A stretch of DNA of 64,000 nucleotides, taken from positions 1 through 64,000 of the forward strand of contig JBKQHQ010000248.1 of the NCBI GenBank assembly GCA_052148715.1. The letters are read 5' to 3'. Under the pieces are notes generated by a model. The model saw nothing but the letters and a program-made list of their open reading frames with translations, had not been told where the DNA came from and did not search any database. The DNA comes from JBKQHQ01 sp052148715 (GTDB lineage Bacteria; Pseudomonadota; Alphaproteobacteria; Rhizobiales; Xanthobacteraceae). The translations under genes and the position numbers were made by a program. This document shows positions 11,022 through 20,124 of this stretch, piece by piece; the stretch's first letter is position 1; the number at the start of each line of letters is the position of its first letter.

Positions 11022-11189
11022 CGGCGCCTCTCAATTTCTCTACGCGCGGTGAGCGGTACCAAAGTGCAGGGCAGCAGGCTAGGGGCGCCACGACCCAGCC
11101 GTGTTGCGGCGGGATGACCCGCTCCCTATGATGCCCGGCGAACGAGCGGCCTTGGTGCCGTCGTGTCCTCCATAGCAACGTTGAGCAGC

Positions 11190-13088
11190 ATGCTTCGAGG
11201 GATTCGAAAGGCCTCCGCCAATTGGCTTGGCAAGACCATCATGGGCGCGGTTGTTGCCTTCCTGATCGGCAGCTTCGCGATCTGGGGCATCAACGACATC
11301 TTCCGCGGCTTCGGCATGTCGCGGCTCGCCAAGATTGGATCGACCGAGATCGGCATCGAGCAATTTCGTCAGCTGTACAATGATCGGCTGCAGCAGTTCA
11401 GCCGCCGCGTCGGCCGGCCGATCACGCCCGACCAGGCTCGTGCGTTGGGCCTCGACCGGCAAATTCTCAGCACGTTGATTGGCGAGACGAGCCTCGACGA
11501 GCGCGCGCGGGCGATGCGTCTCGGGATACCGGACGACGAGATCGCAAGCCGGATCAGGACCAACCCCATCTTTCAGGGACCTACCGGCCAATTCGACCGC
11601 GCCCGGTTCGAGCAGGCAATCCGTTCGATCGGCTATACCGAGCCGCGCTGGATCGCCGACCAGCGACGCGAAGCACTACGCAAGCAAATCATCGATACCG
11701 TCAATGGCGGTGTCAGTGCGCCCAAGACGGAAGTCGAGGCGCTCAATCGCTATTACAATGAGCAGCGCACGATCGACTATGTGTTGCTTGACCGTGCCGC
11801 AGCCGGCGACGTTCCAGATCCGGCGCCCGACGTCCTAGCCCGCTATTTTGAGGAGCGTAAGGTCCTCTTTCGTGCCCCCGAATACCGCCAGGTCGTTGTG
11901 CTCGCCCTGACGCCGCCCGACTTGGAGAAGTCGATCGAGGTCTCCGATGACGACGCCAAGCGCGCCTATGAAAATTCGCGCAGCCGCTACGTGACGCCGG
12001 AACGCCGGCACCTCGAGCAGATCGTGTTTCAGAAGCCGGAAGAAGCAGCTGCCGCTTCCGAGCGATTGAAGCAGGGCATGTCGCTTGCGGACCTTGCAGC
12101 GGAGCTGGGACGCAAGGAGGAAATGGATCTCGGGACGGTGGCCAAATCCGGCCTCGTCGATCAAACCGTGGCCGACCCGGCTTTCTCGCTCAAGGAGGGC
12201 GAGACCAGCGCTCCGATCCAGGGCCGCTTCGGCACCACAATCATCCATGTCGTCAAGGTCGAGCCGGAACAAGTTCGCTCCTTTGCCGAGGTTGAGCCGG
12301 AGATAAAGCGAACCATCGCGCTTGATCGGGCCAAACAGGAGATTCTGAAACAACACGACAAGATCGAGGACGAGCGGGCGGCGGGCCACACGCTCGTTGA
12401 GGCCGCGCAGAAGCTCAATCTCACGGCCCGCACCATCGACGCCATCGACCGCTCCGGACGCGGCCCGGATGGAAATCCGGTCGCCGACCTGCCGCGTGCG
12501 AGCGACCTCCTTTCGGCGATTTATGCGTCCGATATCGGTGTCGACAACGAGCCCCTGACGGCCGACGGCGGGTTCATTTGGTATGACGTCGTCGGCGTCA
12601 CGCCGTCGCACGAGCGATCCCTCGAGGAGGTGAAGAGCCAAGTCGAGAGCCGCTGGCATGACGACGAGGTCGCCAGTCGGCTGAAGGCCAAGGCCAGCGA
12701 CATGGTCGGCAAGCTCAAGGCGGGCACGAGCCTTCTCGATATCGCCAAGGCCGATGGACTGAAGCTCGAAACCGCACAGGGGCTCAAGCGCAACACACCC
12801 ACCGAGCAACTCTCGGGCCGGGCGATCGAGCAGGTGTTCCGCACGGCGAAAGGCGAGGCAGGCAGCGCGCAAGGGGACCGGCCGACGCAGCAGATCGTAT
12901 TTTCGGTGACTGCTATCATCGAGCCCAACCTGGATATGACCTCGCCGGAAGCCAAGCGCCTCAACGATGCGGTGCACGCGGCCTTGGCCGAAGATCTGAT
13001 AAGCGAGTACCTGATGCGGATTCAAAGCGACATCGGGGTAACCATCAACGAGCACGCGTTGAGCCAGGTCATTGGCGGCGGCTCCTGA
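11190..13088 (+). CDS. ppiD: Peptidyl-prolyl isomerase PpiD/SurA-N family, periplasmic
   Basis: 632 residues from the ATG at 11190 (MLRGIRKASANWLGK), the typical family N-terminus; a GTG at 11163 could add nine residues. One inner-membrane anchor lies at about residues 18-37 (MGAVVAFLIGSFAIWGINDIF). It is followed by a SurA-N-like chaperone region and a parvulin-type PPIC domain at about 240-360 (VTPERRHLEQIVFQ, then EGETSAPIQGRFGTTIIHVVKVEPEQ). PpiD tethers at the Sec translocon and assists outer-membrane protein folding. It is separated from trpE by only 8 bp, so trp expression may depend on its promoter. Confidence 0.88.
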   Translation: MLRGIRKASANWLGKTIMGAVVAFLIGSFAIWGINDIFRGFGMSRLAKIGSTEIGIEQFRQLYNDRLQQFSRRVGRPITPDQARALGLDRQILSTLIGETSLDERARAMRLGIPDDEIASRIRTNPIFQGPTGQFDRARFEQAIRSIGYTEPRWIADQRREALRKQIIDTVNGGVSAPKTEVEALNRYYNEQRTIDYVLLDRAAAGDVPDPAPDVLARYFEERKVLFRAPEYRQVVVLALTPPDLEKSIEVSDDDAKRAYENSRSRYVTPERRHLEQIVFQKPEEAAAASERLKQGMSLADLAAELGRKEEMDLGTVAKSGLVDQTVADPAFSLKEGETSAPIQGRFGTTIIHVVKVEPEQVRSFAEVEPEIKRTIALDRAKQEILKQHDKIEDERAAGHTLVEAAQKLNLTARTIDAIDRSGRGPDGNPVADLPRASDLLSAIYASDIGVDNEPLTADGGFIWYDVVGVTPSHERSLEEVKSQVESRWHDDEVASRLKAKASDMVGKLKAGTSLLDIAKADGLKLETAQGLKRNTPTEQLSGRAIEQVFRTAKGEAGSAQGDRPTQQIVFSVTAIIEPNLDMTSPEAKRLNDAVHAALAEDLISEYLMRIQSDIGVTINEHALSQVIGGGS

Positions 13089-13096
13089 GCTTCGCC

Positions 13097-14614
13097 ATGC
13101 AGATCGAGCCCGCCGCTGATCGGTTTGCGCAGATCTATGCGCGAGGCGCGGCGCAAGTCGTGTGGACCACGTTGGTAGCCGATCTGGAGACGCCGGTCTC
13201 GGCCTTTCTAAAGATAGCGGGCGGCCGGCCGATGAGTTTCCTTCTGGAATCCGTAGAGGGCGGAGCGGTGCGTGGCCGCTATTCGATCATCGGGCTTGAG
13301 CCCGATCTGATCTGGCGCACCAGCGGCGGGCAAGCGCAGATCAACCGTTCGGCGCGGGCGCGTCCGGATGCGTTCGAGCGCGTTGCCGAGCCGCCGCTCT
13401 CGGCCCTGCGCGCCCTGATCGCCGAAAGCCGGATAGCGCTCCCCGAAGGCTTACCCCCGATGGCCGCGGGCGTCTTCGGCTATCTCGGCTACGAGATGGT
13501 TCGGTTCATGGAGGAGCTACCGAACTCCAATCCCGATCCGATCGGCATTCCCGACGCGATCTTGATGCGCCCGACCCTTATCGTCGTGTTCGACGCCGTG
13601 AAGGACAGCATCATCATCGTCACGCCGGTGCGGCCGCAGCCGGACGTGTCGGCCAAGAATGCTCTCGCGCGGGCGGCCGAACGGATTGCTGCGGTGATCG
13701 ACAGCCTCGACCGGTCGCTCGACAAAGCTACCGCCGACACCGCGTCCGGGCCGCTCGCGGTTGCGCCCCGGTCCAATACCACACCGCAGGAATTCGCCGC
13801 GATGGTCCGCCAAGCCAAGGACTATATCGCCGCCGGCGATATCTTTCAGGTGGTGCTGTCGCAGCGGTTTGAGGTGCCGTTCGCGCTGTCGCCGTTTGCC
13901 CTCTATCGCGCGCTGCGGCGGGTCAATCCTGCGCCCTTTTTGTATTTCCTCGACTTCGGTGGCTTTGCAGTCGCCGGCTCGAGCCCCGAGATTCTGGTGC
14001 GGGTGCGCGACGGGATCGTGACGATCCGTCCGATCGCTGGGACGCGCCCGCGGGGCGCGACGCCGCACGCGGACAAGGCGCTGGAGGACGAACTCCTTGC
14101 TGATCCCAAGGAGCGGGCCGAGCATCTGATGCTGCTCGATCTCGGCCGCAACGACGTTGGCCGTGTCGCCCGCATTGGCAGCGTGAATGTCACCGACCAG
14201 TTTTTCATCGAGCGCTACAGCCAAGTCATGCACATCGTCTCCAATGTCGAGGGGAACCTGGGAGCGTCGCACGACGTGCTCGATGCGCTCGTCGCCGGCT
14301 TTCCGGCCGGGACGGTCTCGGGCGCGCCGAAGGTGCGTGCGATGCAGATCATCGATGAGCTGGAGAAGGAGAAACGCGCTCTCTATGCCGGCTGCGTCGG
14401 CTATTTCTCAGCCGCCGGTGAAATGGACACGTGCATCGTGTTGCGCACCGCCCTGATCAAGGACGGAACCATGTATGTCCAAGCCGGCGCCGGCATCGTT
14501 GCCGATTCCGATCCGGCCGCCGAGCAGCAGGAATGCATCGACAAGGCGAAGGCGCTGTTCCGTGCCGCCGAGGAGGCGCGCCGTTTTGCGAGCGCCGCCG
14601 GACGCGACCAATGA
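13097..14614 (+). CDS. trpE: Anthranilate synthase component I
   Basis: 505 residues, the usual length. It makes anthranilate from chorismate. LLES at 49-52 is the conserved tryptophan feedback-binding motif. The chorismate-binding domain shows AGDIFQVVLSQRFEV, PIAGTRPRG, LGRNDVGRVA and VSGAPKVRAMQIIDELE. It is a separate gene from trpG, unlike the fused trpE(G) of many rhizobia. The 8-bp spacing from ppiD leaves no room for a trpL-type leader peptide and attenuator directly upstream. Confidence 0.95.
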   Translation: MQIEPAADRFAQIYARGAAQVVWTTLVADLETPVSAFLKIAGGRPMSFLLESVEGGAVRGRYSIIGLEPDLIWRTSGGQAQINRSARARPDAFERVAEPPLSALRALIAESRIALPEGLPPMAAGVFGYLGYEMVRFMEELPNSNPDPIGIPDAILMRPTLIVVFDAVKDSIIIVTPVRPQPDVSAKNALARAAERIAAVIDSLDRSLDKATADTASGPLAVAPRSNTTPQEFAAMVRQAKDYIAAGDIFQVVLSQRFEVPFALSPFALYRALRRVNPAPFLYFLDFGGFAVAGSSPEILVRVRDGIVTIRPIAGTRPRGATPHADKALEDELLADPKERAEHLMLLDLGRNDVGRVARIGSVNVTDQFFIERYSQVMHIVSNVEGNLGASHDVLDALVAGFPAGTVSGAPKVRAMQIIDELEKEKRALYAGCVGYFSAAGEMDTCIVLRTALIKDGTMYVQAGAGIVADSDPAAEQQECIDKAKALFRAAEEARRFASAAGRDQ

Positions 14615-14750
14615 CCCACCTCGACCCCGCCCGCCTTAAGCCGCTGCGGTCGTCCTGGTCCGGGTTGACTTGGCTTGACGCGGCAATCCATGGCTTCAAG
14701 AATGATGGAACCTCCGGGTTAAGCCCGCCTACGCTGTGATCCATAATCGC

Positions 14751-15368
14751 ATGATCGTTCTGATCGACAATTACGACAGCTTCACTTTCAACCTGGTGCA
14801 CTATTTTGGTGGCCTGGGGGCCGAGGTCGTTGTGCACCGCAATGACAAGATTACGAGCGAGCAAGTCATCGCCTCCGATCCCGACGCCATCGTGCTGTCG
14901 CCGGGTCCCTGTACGCCGACCGAGGCGGGGATTTGCCTCGAGCTCATCGATCGGGCGGCGAATTCCATTCCGATCCTCGGCGTCTGTCTCGGTCATCAGG
15001 CGATCGGGCAAAACTTCGGCGGCGAGGTTGTGCGCGCTCCCTATCCGGTGCACGGCAAACTGTCGGAAATTCGACACCGGGGCGTCGGTGTATTTCGAGG
15101 CATCAACAATGCATTCAAGGCGACGCGCTACCACTCGCTCGTCGTCGATCGCGCGACATTGCCGGAGTCGCTGTCGGTTACGGCGGAGACCAACGATGGG
15201 CTGGTCATGGGGCTCGCGCATGCAGCCCTGCCGGTGCACGGCGTGCAATTCCATCCGGAGAGCATCGCCTCCGAGCACGGGCATCTGATCTTGCAGAACT
15301 TCCTCGACATTGCCGCGCAGTGGAATGCCGCGCGCGGCCGATCCTCACCCGCGTCGCGGGCCCACTGA
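14751..15368 (+). CDS. trpG: Anthranilate synthase component II (glutamine amidotransferase)
   Basis: 205 residues from the ATG at 14751 (MIVLIDNYDSFTFN); a GTG at 14736 is also in frame but adds residues unlike the family. It is a class I amidotransferase that supplies ammonia to TrpE. The nucleophile is Cys79 in GVCLGHQAIG, and the His/Glu pair lies in VQFHPESIAS. The 136-bp gap after trpE is unusually large for this operon and holds no recognised gene. Confidence 0.95.
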   Translation: MIVLIDNYDSFTFNLVHYFGGLGAEVVVHRNDKITSEQVIASDPDAIVLSPGPCTPTEAGICLELIDRAANSIPILGVCLGHQAIGQNFGGEVVRAPYPVHGKLSEIRHRGVGVFRGINNAFKATRYHSLVVDRATLPESLSVTAETNDGLVMGLAHAALPVHGVQFHPESIASEHGHLILQNFLDIAAQWNAARGRSSPASRAH

Positions 15369-15379
15369 AGGCGCTTCGA

Positions 15380-16393
15380 ATGGAACAGCTGAAGGCGCTC
15401 CTCGGCAAGGTCGCAACCGGCGCGGCGCTCACGCGCGAGGAGGCGGCACACGTATTCGAGCGCATGATGGCGGGCGAGGCGACGCCTTCGCAGATGGGCG
15501 GTTTGCTCATGGCGCTGCGCGTGCGCGGGGAAACTGTCGACGAGATCACCGGCGCGGTCGCTGCCATGCGGGCGAAAATGCTGCGCGTGCAAGCGCCGAC
15601 GGATGCCATCGACGTCGTGGGCACCGGCGGCGATGCCTCCGGATCATACAATATTTCGACTTGCGCAGCCTTTATCGCCGCCGGCGCCGGCGTTCCCGTC
15701 GCCAAGCACGGCAACCGCGCCCTCTCGTCCCGTTCCGGCGCCGCCGACGTGCTCGCAGCGCTCGGTGTGCGGATCGATCTGTCGCCCGAGCAGATTTCCC
15801 ACTGCATCCGAGAAGCTGGCATCGGCTTCATGTTCGCGCCCGCGCATCATCCGGCGACCAAGAACGTGGCGCCGACCCGGGCCGAGCTCGGCACCCGCAC
15901 CATCTTCAACCTGCTCGGGCCGCTGTCGAACCCGGCCGGCGTCAGGCGACAAATGGTCGGTGTGTTTTCGCGCCAATGGCTGGAGCCGCTCGCCAACGTG
16001 CTGAAGAATCTCGGTGCCGAACGCGCCTGGGTCGTGCATGGCTCCGATGGCCTCGACGAGATCACGACCGCCGGACCAACCAGCGTGGCGGCACTCGACC
16101 GTGGCGTCATCCGCACCTTCGATATCGCGCCTGAGGAGGTTGGCCTGCACAAGGTCAGCGCGGAAGTCCTGCGCGGCGGTGACGCCCAGCTGAACGCCGA
16201 GGCGCTTGCCGATGTGTTGAAGGGAAAGAAGGGACCCTACCGCGACGTTGCTCTGCTCAACGCGGCCGCCGCGCTGATTGTCGCCGGGCGCGCCGAGGAC
16301 CTCAAATCGGGCCTGGCGCTCGCCGCAAAGTCGGTCGACGCCGGTGAGGCCGAGGCGCGGCTCGACCGCCTCGTCGCCATATCGAATATGTGA
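15380..16393 (+). CDS. trpD: Anthranilate phosphoribosyltransferase
   Basis: 337 residues from the ATG at 15380, eleven bases after the trpG stop. It joins anthranilate to PRPP. Motifs are the PRPP/Mg loop DVVGTGGDASGSYNISTCAAFIAA, KHGNRALSSRSGAADVLAALGV, the anthranilate-site region FAPAHHPATKNVAP, and FNLLGPLSNPA. The frame is open well upstream inside trpG, but the ATG gives the normal family N-terminus. It is followed 3 bp later by trpC. Confidence 0.95.
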   Translation: MEQLKALLGKVATGAALTREEAAHVFERMMAGEATPSQMGGLLMALRVRGETVDEITGAVAAMRAKMLRVQAPTDAIDVVGTGGDASGSYNISTCAAFIAAGAGVPVAKHGNRALSSRSGAADVLAALGVRIDLSPEQISHCIREAGIGFMFAPAHHPATKNVAPTRAELGTRTIFNLLGPLSNPAGVRRQMVGVFSRQWLEPLANVLKNLGAERAWVVHGSDGLDEITTAGPTSVAALDRGVIRTFDIAPEEVGLHKVSAEVLRGGDAQLNAEALADVLKGKKGPYRDVALLNAAAALIVAGRAEDLKSGLALAAKSVDAGEAEARLDRLVAISNM

Positions 16394-16396
16394 ATC

Positions 16397-17218
16397 ATGG
16401 CGGACATCCTGAAACGGATCGAAACCTACAAGCGGCAGGAGATCGCGGCCGCAAAACGTGCGCGCCCCTTGGCCACGATCGAGGGCGAGGCTCGGGCAGC
16501 CGCTCCGCCGCGCGGGTTCCTGCGTGCCATCGAGCAAATGATTTTAGCGGGGCGTTTTGCCCTGATCGCGGAGATCAAGAAGGCGAGCCCCTCGAAGGGC
16601 CTGATCCGTGCCGATTTTGATCCGCCCGCACTCGCTCGCGCCTACGCCGAGGGCGGAGCGACGTGCCTGTCTGTCTTGACCGATGCGCCGTCATTTCAAG
16701 GGCAGCCGGAATTCTTGGCCGCGGCGCGCACGGCGACGGCGTTGCCCGTGCTGCGCAAGGATTTCATGTACGACGTCTACCAGGTAGTCGAATCGCGCGC
16801 CTTTGCGGCGGACTGCATCCTGATCATCTTGGCGGCGGTCGATGATGCGACAGCCAAGGACCTCGAAGACGCGGCGCTCGCGCTCGGCATGGATGCTCTG
16901 ATCGAGGTGCACGACGAAGCCGAGCTTGCGCGGGCGCTGCGGCTGCGCTCGAAACTGATCGGGATCAACAATCGGGACCTGAAATCCTTCGCGACATCAC
17001 TTGCCGCCAGCGAGCGGCTGGCGCCGATGATTCCGAAGGATCGCGTCGGCGTAAGCGAAAGCGGCCTGTTCACGAGCGCTGACCTCGCCCGCGTTGCGCA
17101 ATGGGGCATCAGCGCATTCCTCGTCGGCGAAAGTCTGATGCGGCAGGAGGATGTCGCGGCGGCGACGAGGCACCTGCTGCGCCGTGACGGGACGCGCGGC
17201 GTTGCCGCCGCGGGATAG
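16397..17218 (+). CDS. trpC: Indole-3-glycerol phosphate synthase
   Basis: 273 residues, the standard length for the single-domain enzyme; no TrpF fusion is present. It closes the indole ring in tryptophan synthesis. Active-site strands of the TIM barrel are visible: LIAEIKKASPSKG (catalytic Lys), LSVLTDAPSFQG, VLRKDFMYDVYQV, LIEVHDEAEL, IGINNRDLKSF and VSESGLF. trpF, trpB and trpA are not in the window; the operon continues into molybdopterin genes, an arrangement seen in other Rhizobiales. Confidence 0.95.
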   Translation: MADILKRIETYKRQEIAAAKRARPLATIEGEARAAAPPRGFLRAIEQMILAGRFALIAEIKKASPSKGLIRADFDPPALARAYAEGGATCLSVLTDAPSFQGQPEFLAAARTATALPVLRKDFMYDVYQVVESRAFAADCILIILAAVDDATAKDLEDAALALGMDALIEVHDEAELARALRLRSKLIGINNRDLKSFATSLAASERLAPMIPKDRVGVSESGLFTSADLARVAQWGISAFLVGESLMRQEDVAAATRHLLRRDGTRGVAAAG

Positions 17219-17221
17219 GCA

Positions 17222-17755
17222 GTGGCAAGGGCAACCAAGCTCACCCATCTCAGCCAAGCCGGCGAGGCCCGGATGGTTGACGTCGGCGCCAAGCGCGCGA
17301 CTGAGCGCATAGCCATCGCCGAAGGACGCGTAGTCATGGCGCCCGAAACCCTTGATCTGGTGCTGCGCGGAGACGCGAAAAAGGGCGATGTGCTCGGCGC
17401 CGCGCGTATCGCCGGCATCATGGCGGCCAAGCACACCCACGAGCTTATTCCGCTCTGCCATCCGTTGGCGCTCACGCAGGTGACGGTCGACCTTGCGCCA
17501 GAGAAAAATCTCCCCGGCATTCTCGTTCGCGCAACCGTCAAGGTCGTGGGCCAGACCGGCGTCGAGATGGAGGCGCTGACCGCGGTCTCGGTTGCCTGCC
17601 TGACGATCTATGACATGGTCAAGGCGGTGGAGCGGGGAATGTGCATTGAGGGCATCCGGCTTGTTGAAAAGCGTGGCGGCAAGTCCGGTCACTTTAAGTC
17701 TGGTCACGTGAGGTCCGGGCGTCTCAAGTCTGCGCATGCTCGGACGGAGGTGTGA
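17222..17755 (+). CDS. moaC: Cyclic pyranopterin monophosphate synthase MoaC
   Basis: 177 residues starting at GTG 17222, 3 bp after trpC. It converts the MoaA product into cyclic pyranopterin monophosphate in molybdenum cofactor synthesis. The family signatures KHTHELIPLCHPL and VKVVGQTGVEMEALTAVSVACLTIYDM are intact and carry the catalytic Lys and His residues. MoaC normally ends soon after GGKSG; here an extra basic tail of about 20 residues follows, encoded by four imperfect 15-bp repeats (see the separate entry). Confidence 0.94.
   Translation: MARATKLTHLSQAGEARMVDVGAKRATERIAIAEGRVVMAPETLDLVLRGDAKKGDVLGAARIAGIMAAKHTHELIPLCHPLALTQVTVDLAPEKNLPGILVRATVKVVGQTGVEMEALTAVSVACLTIYDMVKAVERGMCIEGIRLVEKRGGKSGHFKSGHVRSGRLKSAHARTEV
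17681..17740 (+). repeat. Four tandem 15-bp repeats at the moaC 3' end
   Basis: Four consecutive 15-bp units (17681, 17696, 17711, 17726) encode KSGHF, KSGHV, RSGRL and KSAHA. The first two differ at only a few positions and the last two are more diverged. The repeat stays in frame and extends the C-terminus of MoaC with Lys/Arg/His residues. Confidence 0.85.
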
Positions 17756-17758
17756 GCC

Positions 17759-18967
17759 GTGGGACTGATGCCGGTCGCCGAGGCGCTCGCCCGCGTGCTG
17801 GAACGCGCGGCGCCGCTACCGTCGCAGGAAGTGCCGCTTGCGCAGGCGCATGGGTGTGTGCTTGCCGCGGATATCGCCGCCTTGCGCACGCAGCCTCCCG
17901 CGGATGTTTCAGCCATGGATGGCTATGCGGTCCGCGCCGAGGATGTGGCGGCGGCGCCTGCGACGCTGCGCCTCGTCGGTGAGGTCGCCGCCGGGCACCC
18001 GTTCGCCGGCGCGGTTCACAACGGCGAGGCGGCGCGCATTTTTACCGGCGGCGTCTTGCCGCCCGGCACGGACACGGTGGTGATCCAGGAGCTGGCAGAG
18101 CGCGATGGCGATCGCGTGGTGATCACCAAGGCGACGCCCAAGACCAAGAACGTTCGCGCCGCCGGCCTCGATTTTTCCCGTGGCGATGTGCTCCTTCGCC
18201 AAGGCCGACGCTTGACGTCGCGCGACCTTGCGCTCGCGGCAGCGATGAACCATGCGACCGTGCCGGTGCACCGCATGCCGCATGTCGCGGTCTTGGCCAC
18301 CGGGGATGAGCTCGTCGCACCCGGCTCGGAGCCGCGCCCCGGCGAGATCGTTTATTCGAACGGCTTCGCGCTCACGGCGCTTGCGCGTCAGGAAGGCGCG
18401 CAGGTGACGGATCTCGGTGTCGCGCCGGACCGTTTGGCCGAAACGATGGCCGCCATCCGCCGCGCGCGCGAGGTGCAAGCCGACGTCCTGGTTACAGTGG
18501 GCGGAGCTTCGGTCGGCGAATACGACTTCGTGCAGCAGGCGCTCACGGCAGAGGGGCTCGCGCTGTCATTCTGGAAGGTGGCGCTGCGTCCTGGTAAGCC
18601 GATGCTGCACGGCCACCTCGCCGGGACACACGTGCTCGGTCTTCCCGGCAATCCGGTATCGTCGTTCGTCAGCGCCGTTTTGTTTCTCATCCCGTTGATC
18701 CGGCGCCTCGCGGGTCGCAGCGACATCACCCCGCCGGTCGAATGGGCGGTGCTGGGTCGCGATCTGCCCGCCAATGACGAGCGTGCCGACTATCTGCGCG
18801 CCCGACTGTCGCAGGCCGATGGCGCGACGATCGCCATGCCCTGGCCGCTTCAGGACAGCTCCATGCTGGCTGCGCTCGCCGCCGCCGATTGTTTGCTGAT
18901 TCGCGAGCCGCACGCGCCGCCTGCGAAGAGCGGCAGCCCCTGCGCCATCCTTAAGCTTGGCCTTTAG
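17759..18967 (+). CDS. moeA: Molybdopterin molybdotransferase MoeA
   Basis: 402 residues, starting at GTG 17759 three bases after the moaC stop; ATG 17768 (MPVAEALARVLE) is an alternative. It inserts molybdate into adenylylated molybdopterin. Family motifs are PPADVSAMDGYAVRAED, RIFTGGVLPPGTDTVVIQE, LATGDELVAPG, the MoCF-fold segment VTVGGASVGEYDFVQQAL with KVALRPGKPMLHG, and LGLPGNPVSSFVSAVLFL. The length is typical of single-domain MoeA. Confidence 0.94.
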   Translation: MGLMPVAEALARVLERAAPLPSQEVPLAQAHGCVLAADIAALRTQPPADVSAMDGYAVRAEDVAAAPATLRLVGEVAAGHPFAGAVHNGEAARIFTGGVLPPGTDTVVIQELAERDGDRVVITKATPKTKNVRAAGLDFSRGDVLLRQGRRLTSRDLALAAAMNHATVPVHRMPHVAVLATGDELVAPGSEPRPGEIVYSNGFALTALARQEGAQVTDLGVAPDRLAETMAAIRRAREVQADVLVTVGGASVGEYDFVQQALTAEGLALSFWKVALRPGKPMLHGHLAGTHVLGLPGNPVSSFVSAVLFLIPLIRRLAGRSDITPPVEWAVLGRDLPANDERADYLRARLSQADGATIAMPWPLQDSSMLAALAAADCLLIREPHAPPAKSGSPCAILKLGL

Positions 18968-19006
18968 CATTCTATCGACTTATTCATGGCAAATTAAGCA
19001 GTTGCG

Positions 19007-19032
19007 GAACACATATGGAACGGATAGTGTTC
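19007..19032 (+). promoter_or_regulatory. Double LexA (SOS) operator upstream of lexA
   Basis: Three half-sites lie in register. GAAC at 19007-19010, 7 bp, then GAAC at 19018-19021 make the alphaproteobacterial direct-repeat SOS box. The second GAAC, 7 bp, then GTTC at 19029-19032 make a palindromic GAAC-N7-GTTC box. The operator sits 43 bp before the lexA ATG, consistent with autoregulation. Confidence 0.8.
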
Positions 19033-19074
19033 CGTTCATGCTTTGTTTTCAGATGCTCGAGGGAGACCACGTAG

Positions 19075-19776
19075 ATGCTGACCCGCAAACAGTTCGAGCT
19101 TCTGCGCTTCATTCACGAGCGGCTGAAGGAGGCCGGCGTGCCGCCTTCTTTCGATGAGATGAAGGACGCTCTCGACCTGCGTTCAAAATCCGGCATCCAC
19201 CGGCTGATCACTGCGCTCGAGGAGCGCGGCTTCATTCGGCGCCTGCCGAACCGGGCCCGCGCCATCGAGGTGATCAAGCTTCCCGAATCGGTCGCCCACG
19301 GTATTGCGGCGGCGCGTACGCGCGGCTTCACGCCGAGCGTCATCGAGGGGAACCTTGGCCGCGTGCGCGCCACCCCGGACGAGGATTTTGGGCGGCCCGT
19401 GGCGGTGCCGGTGATGGGCCGGATCGCGGCCGGTACGCCGATCGAGGCGATCCAGACGCGCAGCCATACCATCAACATGCCGGCCGATCTCTTGAGTTCG
19501 GGCGAGCATTTCGCCCTTGAGGTGCGTGGCGATTCGATGATCGAGGCCGGCATCCTCGACGGCGACATCGCCCTCATCCGCCGCACCGAGGCGGCCGAGA
19601 CCGGGGACATCGTGGTGGCCCTGATCGACGACGAGGAGGCAACGCTCAAGCGCTTCCGGCGGCGCGGCGCCTCGATCGCGCTCGAGCCCGCCAACACCTC
19701 CTACGAGGTCCGCATCCTGCCGCCCAACCGGGTGCGCATCCAGGGCAAGCTGGTCGGGCTGTTCCGGCGGTATTGA
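19075..19776 (+). CDS. lexA: LexA repressor, SOS response master regulator
   Basis: 233 residues, the usual alphaproteobacterial length. The N-terminal winged helix-turn-helix (MLTRKQFELLRFIHERLKEAGVPPSFDEMKDALDL, then SKSGIHRLITALEERGFIRRL) binds the SOS box. The C-terminal S24 peptidase domain has GRIAAGTPIEA, the nucleophile Ser in LEVRGDSMIEAGI, and the Lys in ATLKRFRR. RecA-stimulated self-cleavage relieves repression. GGGAGA precedes the ATG. It carries its own double LexA operator and is separated from moeA by 107 bp, so it is a separate unit. Confidence 0.95.
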   Translation: MLTRKQFELLRFIHERLKEAGVPPSFDEMKDALDLRSKSGIHRLITALEERGFIRRLPNRARAIEVIKLPESVAHGIAAARTRGFTPSVIEGNLGRVRATPDEDFGRPVAVPVMGRIAAGTPIEAIQTRSHTINMPADLLSSGEHFALEVRGDSMIEAGILDGDIALIRRTEAAETGDIVVALIDDEEATLKRFRRRGASIALEPANTSYEVRILPPNRVRIQGKLVGLFRRY

Positions 19777-20124
19777 GACCAGGTCTCGCCTCCGTTTCAC
19801 TAGTCCCAGTCGCAGTTTTCGGACCGGGGGCCGCTCGCCCTCGCGAGCGGCCTTATCGACAGCGTGAGGTGCCCCCGCAGCGGGTAAGCAGGAATTTTGC
19901 TTTATCGTGGGCGCCGCTTGCGTGAACGCAGATGTTCTCATAACGCATTGTTTTTACATGGTTTTCAGGCCGACGCCGCATCGAATGTGACACAAACATT
20001 AAGCTGCGGGTGTTGCGCTGCGGCGACAATATCGATCGCCGAATCGGGTATTGACCTACCTCGACATTGGATCTGCCGGCACGTCATCTCTCGATGGCGC
20101 CGGTCAACCCATGAGGGGAGCACC
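19777..20124 (+). other. Intergenic region lexA to porin 1
   Basis: 348 bp without a gene. It begins with a small palindrome (GAGACC-A-GGTCTC, 19775-19787) at the lexA stop, then a terminator hairpin at 19829-19852. The rest is comparatively AT-rich and presumably carries the porin promoter and a leader. The last 30 bp (GGCGCCGGTCAACCC, then GAGGGGAG) resemble the leader before porin 2. Confidence 0.6.
19829..19852 (+). terminator. Hairpin after lexA
   Basis: A perfect 10-bp stem (GGCCGCTCGC / GCGAGCGGCC) with the 4-nt loop CCTC lies 52 bp after the lexA stop. It is followed by TTATCG rather than a strong T-run. It probably ends the lexA transcript. Confidence 0.6.

Noticed and set aside
17681..17740. 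Short repeats considered as a CRISPR-like array
   Set aside because: The 15-bp units are contiguous, without spacers, and in frame with moaC.
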